57,500 nt of DNA from Neocallimastix lanati (nom. inval.) (taxonomy: Eukaryota; Neocallimastigomycota; Neocallimastigomycetes; Neocallimastigales; Neocallimastigaceae): positions 580,001-637,500 of the forward strand of contig JACVTC010000015.1 in NCBI GenBank assembly GCA_016946835.1. Reading direction: 5' to 3'. Each line of letters starts with the position of its first letter. The first letter of the stretch is position 1. The notes below the pieces were generated by a model. The model did no database searches, had not been told where the DNA came from, and saw only the letters and a program-made list of their open reading frames with translations. Positions 57,204 through 57,500 of the stretch are shown piece by piece. A program made the translations under genes and the position numbers.

Positions 57204-57500
57204 TGCTTTTATTTTATTTTTCCATTCTTCATAATTTTTACTATTTAAAGTAATTTCTATATTATTTAGGTCTGATTGCTTTTTCATTTTTTGTTTCTGA
57301 AGTAATTTTTCTTCTCTTAAGACTGTTGCAATATTTAGTTTTACATTATTGGGTTTAAATTTTGGTAATTTAACTGAACGAAATTTTGGAGATGGTAATG
57401 GCTTTTCCTTTAAATTTTATTTATTAAATAAAAATAAAAGATGAAATGAAATATTGAAATAGGTATATATAATAATAATATATTAACAATATGTATTATT
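55701..57500 (-). CDS. CFAP99: CFAP99-like flagellar protein, 3' part (5' end outside window)
   Basis: Exons on the minus strand join in frame: 57407-57200 (end approximate, donor GTTTTT weak), 57033-56931, 56727-56558, 56443-56344, 56163-55701; the gene continues beyond 57500. Protein: PLPSPKFRSVKLPKF, LNIATVLREEKLLQKQ, NYEEWKNKIKAK, a long Lys/Glu/Gln coiled coil, then TPNYGFLNEMSIVELKQRLA and KKEKNLVLKKIRQNIENDR. The pairing of an 'ILRE..L..RQ' helix with '..EW...I', and later 'PNY..L.EMS..EL..RLAL.KE', is how I recall CFAP99, an axoneme-associated protein of motile cilia. That fits a zoosporic fungus. Without a search, another axonemal coiled-coil protein cannot be excluded. Confidence 0.62.

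Overview
The window looks like nuclear DNA of an anaerobic gut fungus (Neocallimastigomycota). Intergenic DNA and introns are almost pure A/T with long homopolymers and ATT arrays. Genes have many short GT..AG introns. The content fits this phylum: duplicated secreted GH5 mannanases, a secreted protein with hevein-type chitin-binding (CBM18) modules, and a flagellar CFAP99-like protein (these fungi make flagellated zoospores). No gene here names the species; the assignment is inference. Dictyostelids have similar base composition but lack flagella.

Layout. 1-187: N-terminus of an unidentified minus-strand gene. 1338-5929: complete NDC80/HEC1 kinetochore gene in 11 exons. 7765-17200: a segmental duplication holding two nearly identical GH5 mannanase genes (8991-10172, 15232-16413) and a third reduced to its last 66 codons (13086-13291), fused end-on to a broken LINE (11560-13085). 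17491-23731: two more decayed LINEs head to tail, then a remnant. 24101-24330: a perfect ATT array.

26582-51031 (minus strand): five paralogues of one family, an N-terminal two-CxxC ribbon, a J domain on its own exon, and a C-terminal DnaJ-X domain. Only two (D at 35385-37279, E at 48800-51031) keep the HPD motif needed to activate Hsp70. A and B keep the exon but lost HPD. C lost nearly the whole J domain through a deletion that keeps the frame open. The family is interrupted by a 12-exon secreted LRR-like/CBM18 gene (39016-42174) and by a scrambled Ty3/gypsy relic (about 44300-47105) next to a relatively GC-rich, foldable island.

51721-52480: a foldback element with 118-bp inverted arms around a 223-bp tandem repeat. 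54945-55433: an unrecognised small gene. 55701-57500: 3' part of a CFAP99-like gene.

The most interesting feature is the array of ribbon/J/DnaJ-X paralogues in which the J domain is repeatedly lost while the flanking domains stay open: either pseudo-J co-chaperones or a family that no longer uses Hsp70.
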